The notes under the pieces were generated by a model. The model was not told the origin of the DNA and did not search any database. It saw only the letters and a program-made list of their open reading frames with translations. A DNA stretch of 7,990 nucleotides, taken from positions 1 through 7,990 of the forward strand of contig JAHDYN010000071.1 in NCBI GenBank assembly GCA_023383735.1, written 5' to 3'. This document shows positions 7,967-7,990 of the stretch, piece after piece (position 1 is the first letter of the stretch; each line of letters begins with the position of its first letter). This DNA is from Gammaproteobacteria bacterium. GTDB lineage: Bacteria; Pseudomonadota; Gammaproteobacteria; Steroidobacterales; GCA-2729495. The translations under genes were made by a program, and so were the position numbers.

Positions 7967-7988
7967 GTCCACCCGGCGGATTTATCAA
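7961..7988 (-). promoter_or_regulatory. Candidate sigma-70 promoter for parE-parC
   Basis: On the minus strand TTGATA (7988-7983, one mismatch to TTGACA) is separated by 16 bases from TAAGAT (7966-7961, four of six matches to TATAAT). It lies about 108 bases before the parE ATG and would give a leader of roughly 100 bases. It is the best pair I see upstream of parE, but it sits at the very edge of the window, so further promoters may lie beyond it. Confidence 0.4.
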
Positions 7989-7990
7989 CA

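Noticed and set aside
7017..7967. A 316-codon plus-strand frame opposite the 5' part of parE
   Set aside because: It covers the complement of the conserved ATPase region and reads as a typical GC-rich shadow.
7982..7990. TTATCAACA, one mismatch from a DnaA box
   Set aside because: It is a single imperfect copy at the window edge, overlapping a plausible -35 box; no cluster or AT-rich unwinding region suggests an origin.

Overview
The window is a GC-rich stretch of bacterial chromosome, almost certainly from a gammaproteobacterium. The ParC and ParE proteins read very much like the Escherichia coli ones, including long identical motifs. They sit beside two proteins of the polar type IV pilus / c-di-GMP world that is typical of Pseudomonas- and Xanthomonas-like bacteria. 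I cannot name the genus. No tRNA, rRNA, insertion sequence, phage gene or CRISPR array is visible, and base composition and codon use look uniform throughout.

Layout. The left half is read on the plus strand. It starts with the 3' part of a PAS-GGDEF-EAL protein (3-1769, cut by the window edge) whose GGDEF and EAL active sites are both degraded, a FimX-like pattern. After a 165-base gap containing several small inverted repeats comes a FimV/HubP-like envelope protein (1935-3656) with signal peptide, periplasmic FimV-type domain, LysM domain, one transmembrane helix and an acidic cytoplasmic tail. The right half is read on the minus strand and is a topoisomerase IV operon: parE (7853-5967) followed after 20 bases by parC (5946-3664). 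The two halves converge with only 7 bases between the stop codons. A plausible sigma-70 promoter for parE-parC lies at the extreme right edge (7961-7988).

How the genes work together. ParC and ParE form the topoisomerase IV heterotetramer that decatenates daughter chromosomes. The FimX-like and FimV-like proteins would both belong at the cell pole: FimX-type proteins sense c-di-GMP to control pilus assembly, and FimV/HubP-type proteins are pole-organising landmarks that bind peptidoglycan. Their adjacency suggests a shared polar function, but this is inference. In Pseudomonas aeruginosa, as I recall it, fimX also lies a few genes from parC and parE, so the arrangement may be an old conserved neighbourhood rather than a new cassette.

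I found no clearly new biological system. The points most worth a second look are the pattern of substitutions in the EAL site, the short FimV-like protein with its two-cysteine periplasmic domain, a four-codon reading frame that overlaps the parC start codon, and the structured region ahead of the FimV-like gene.
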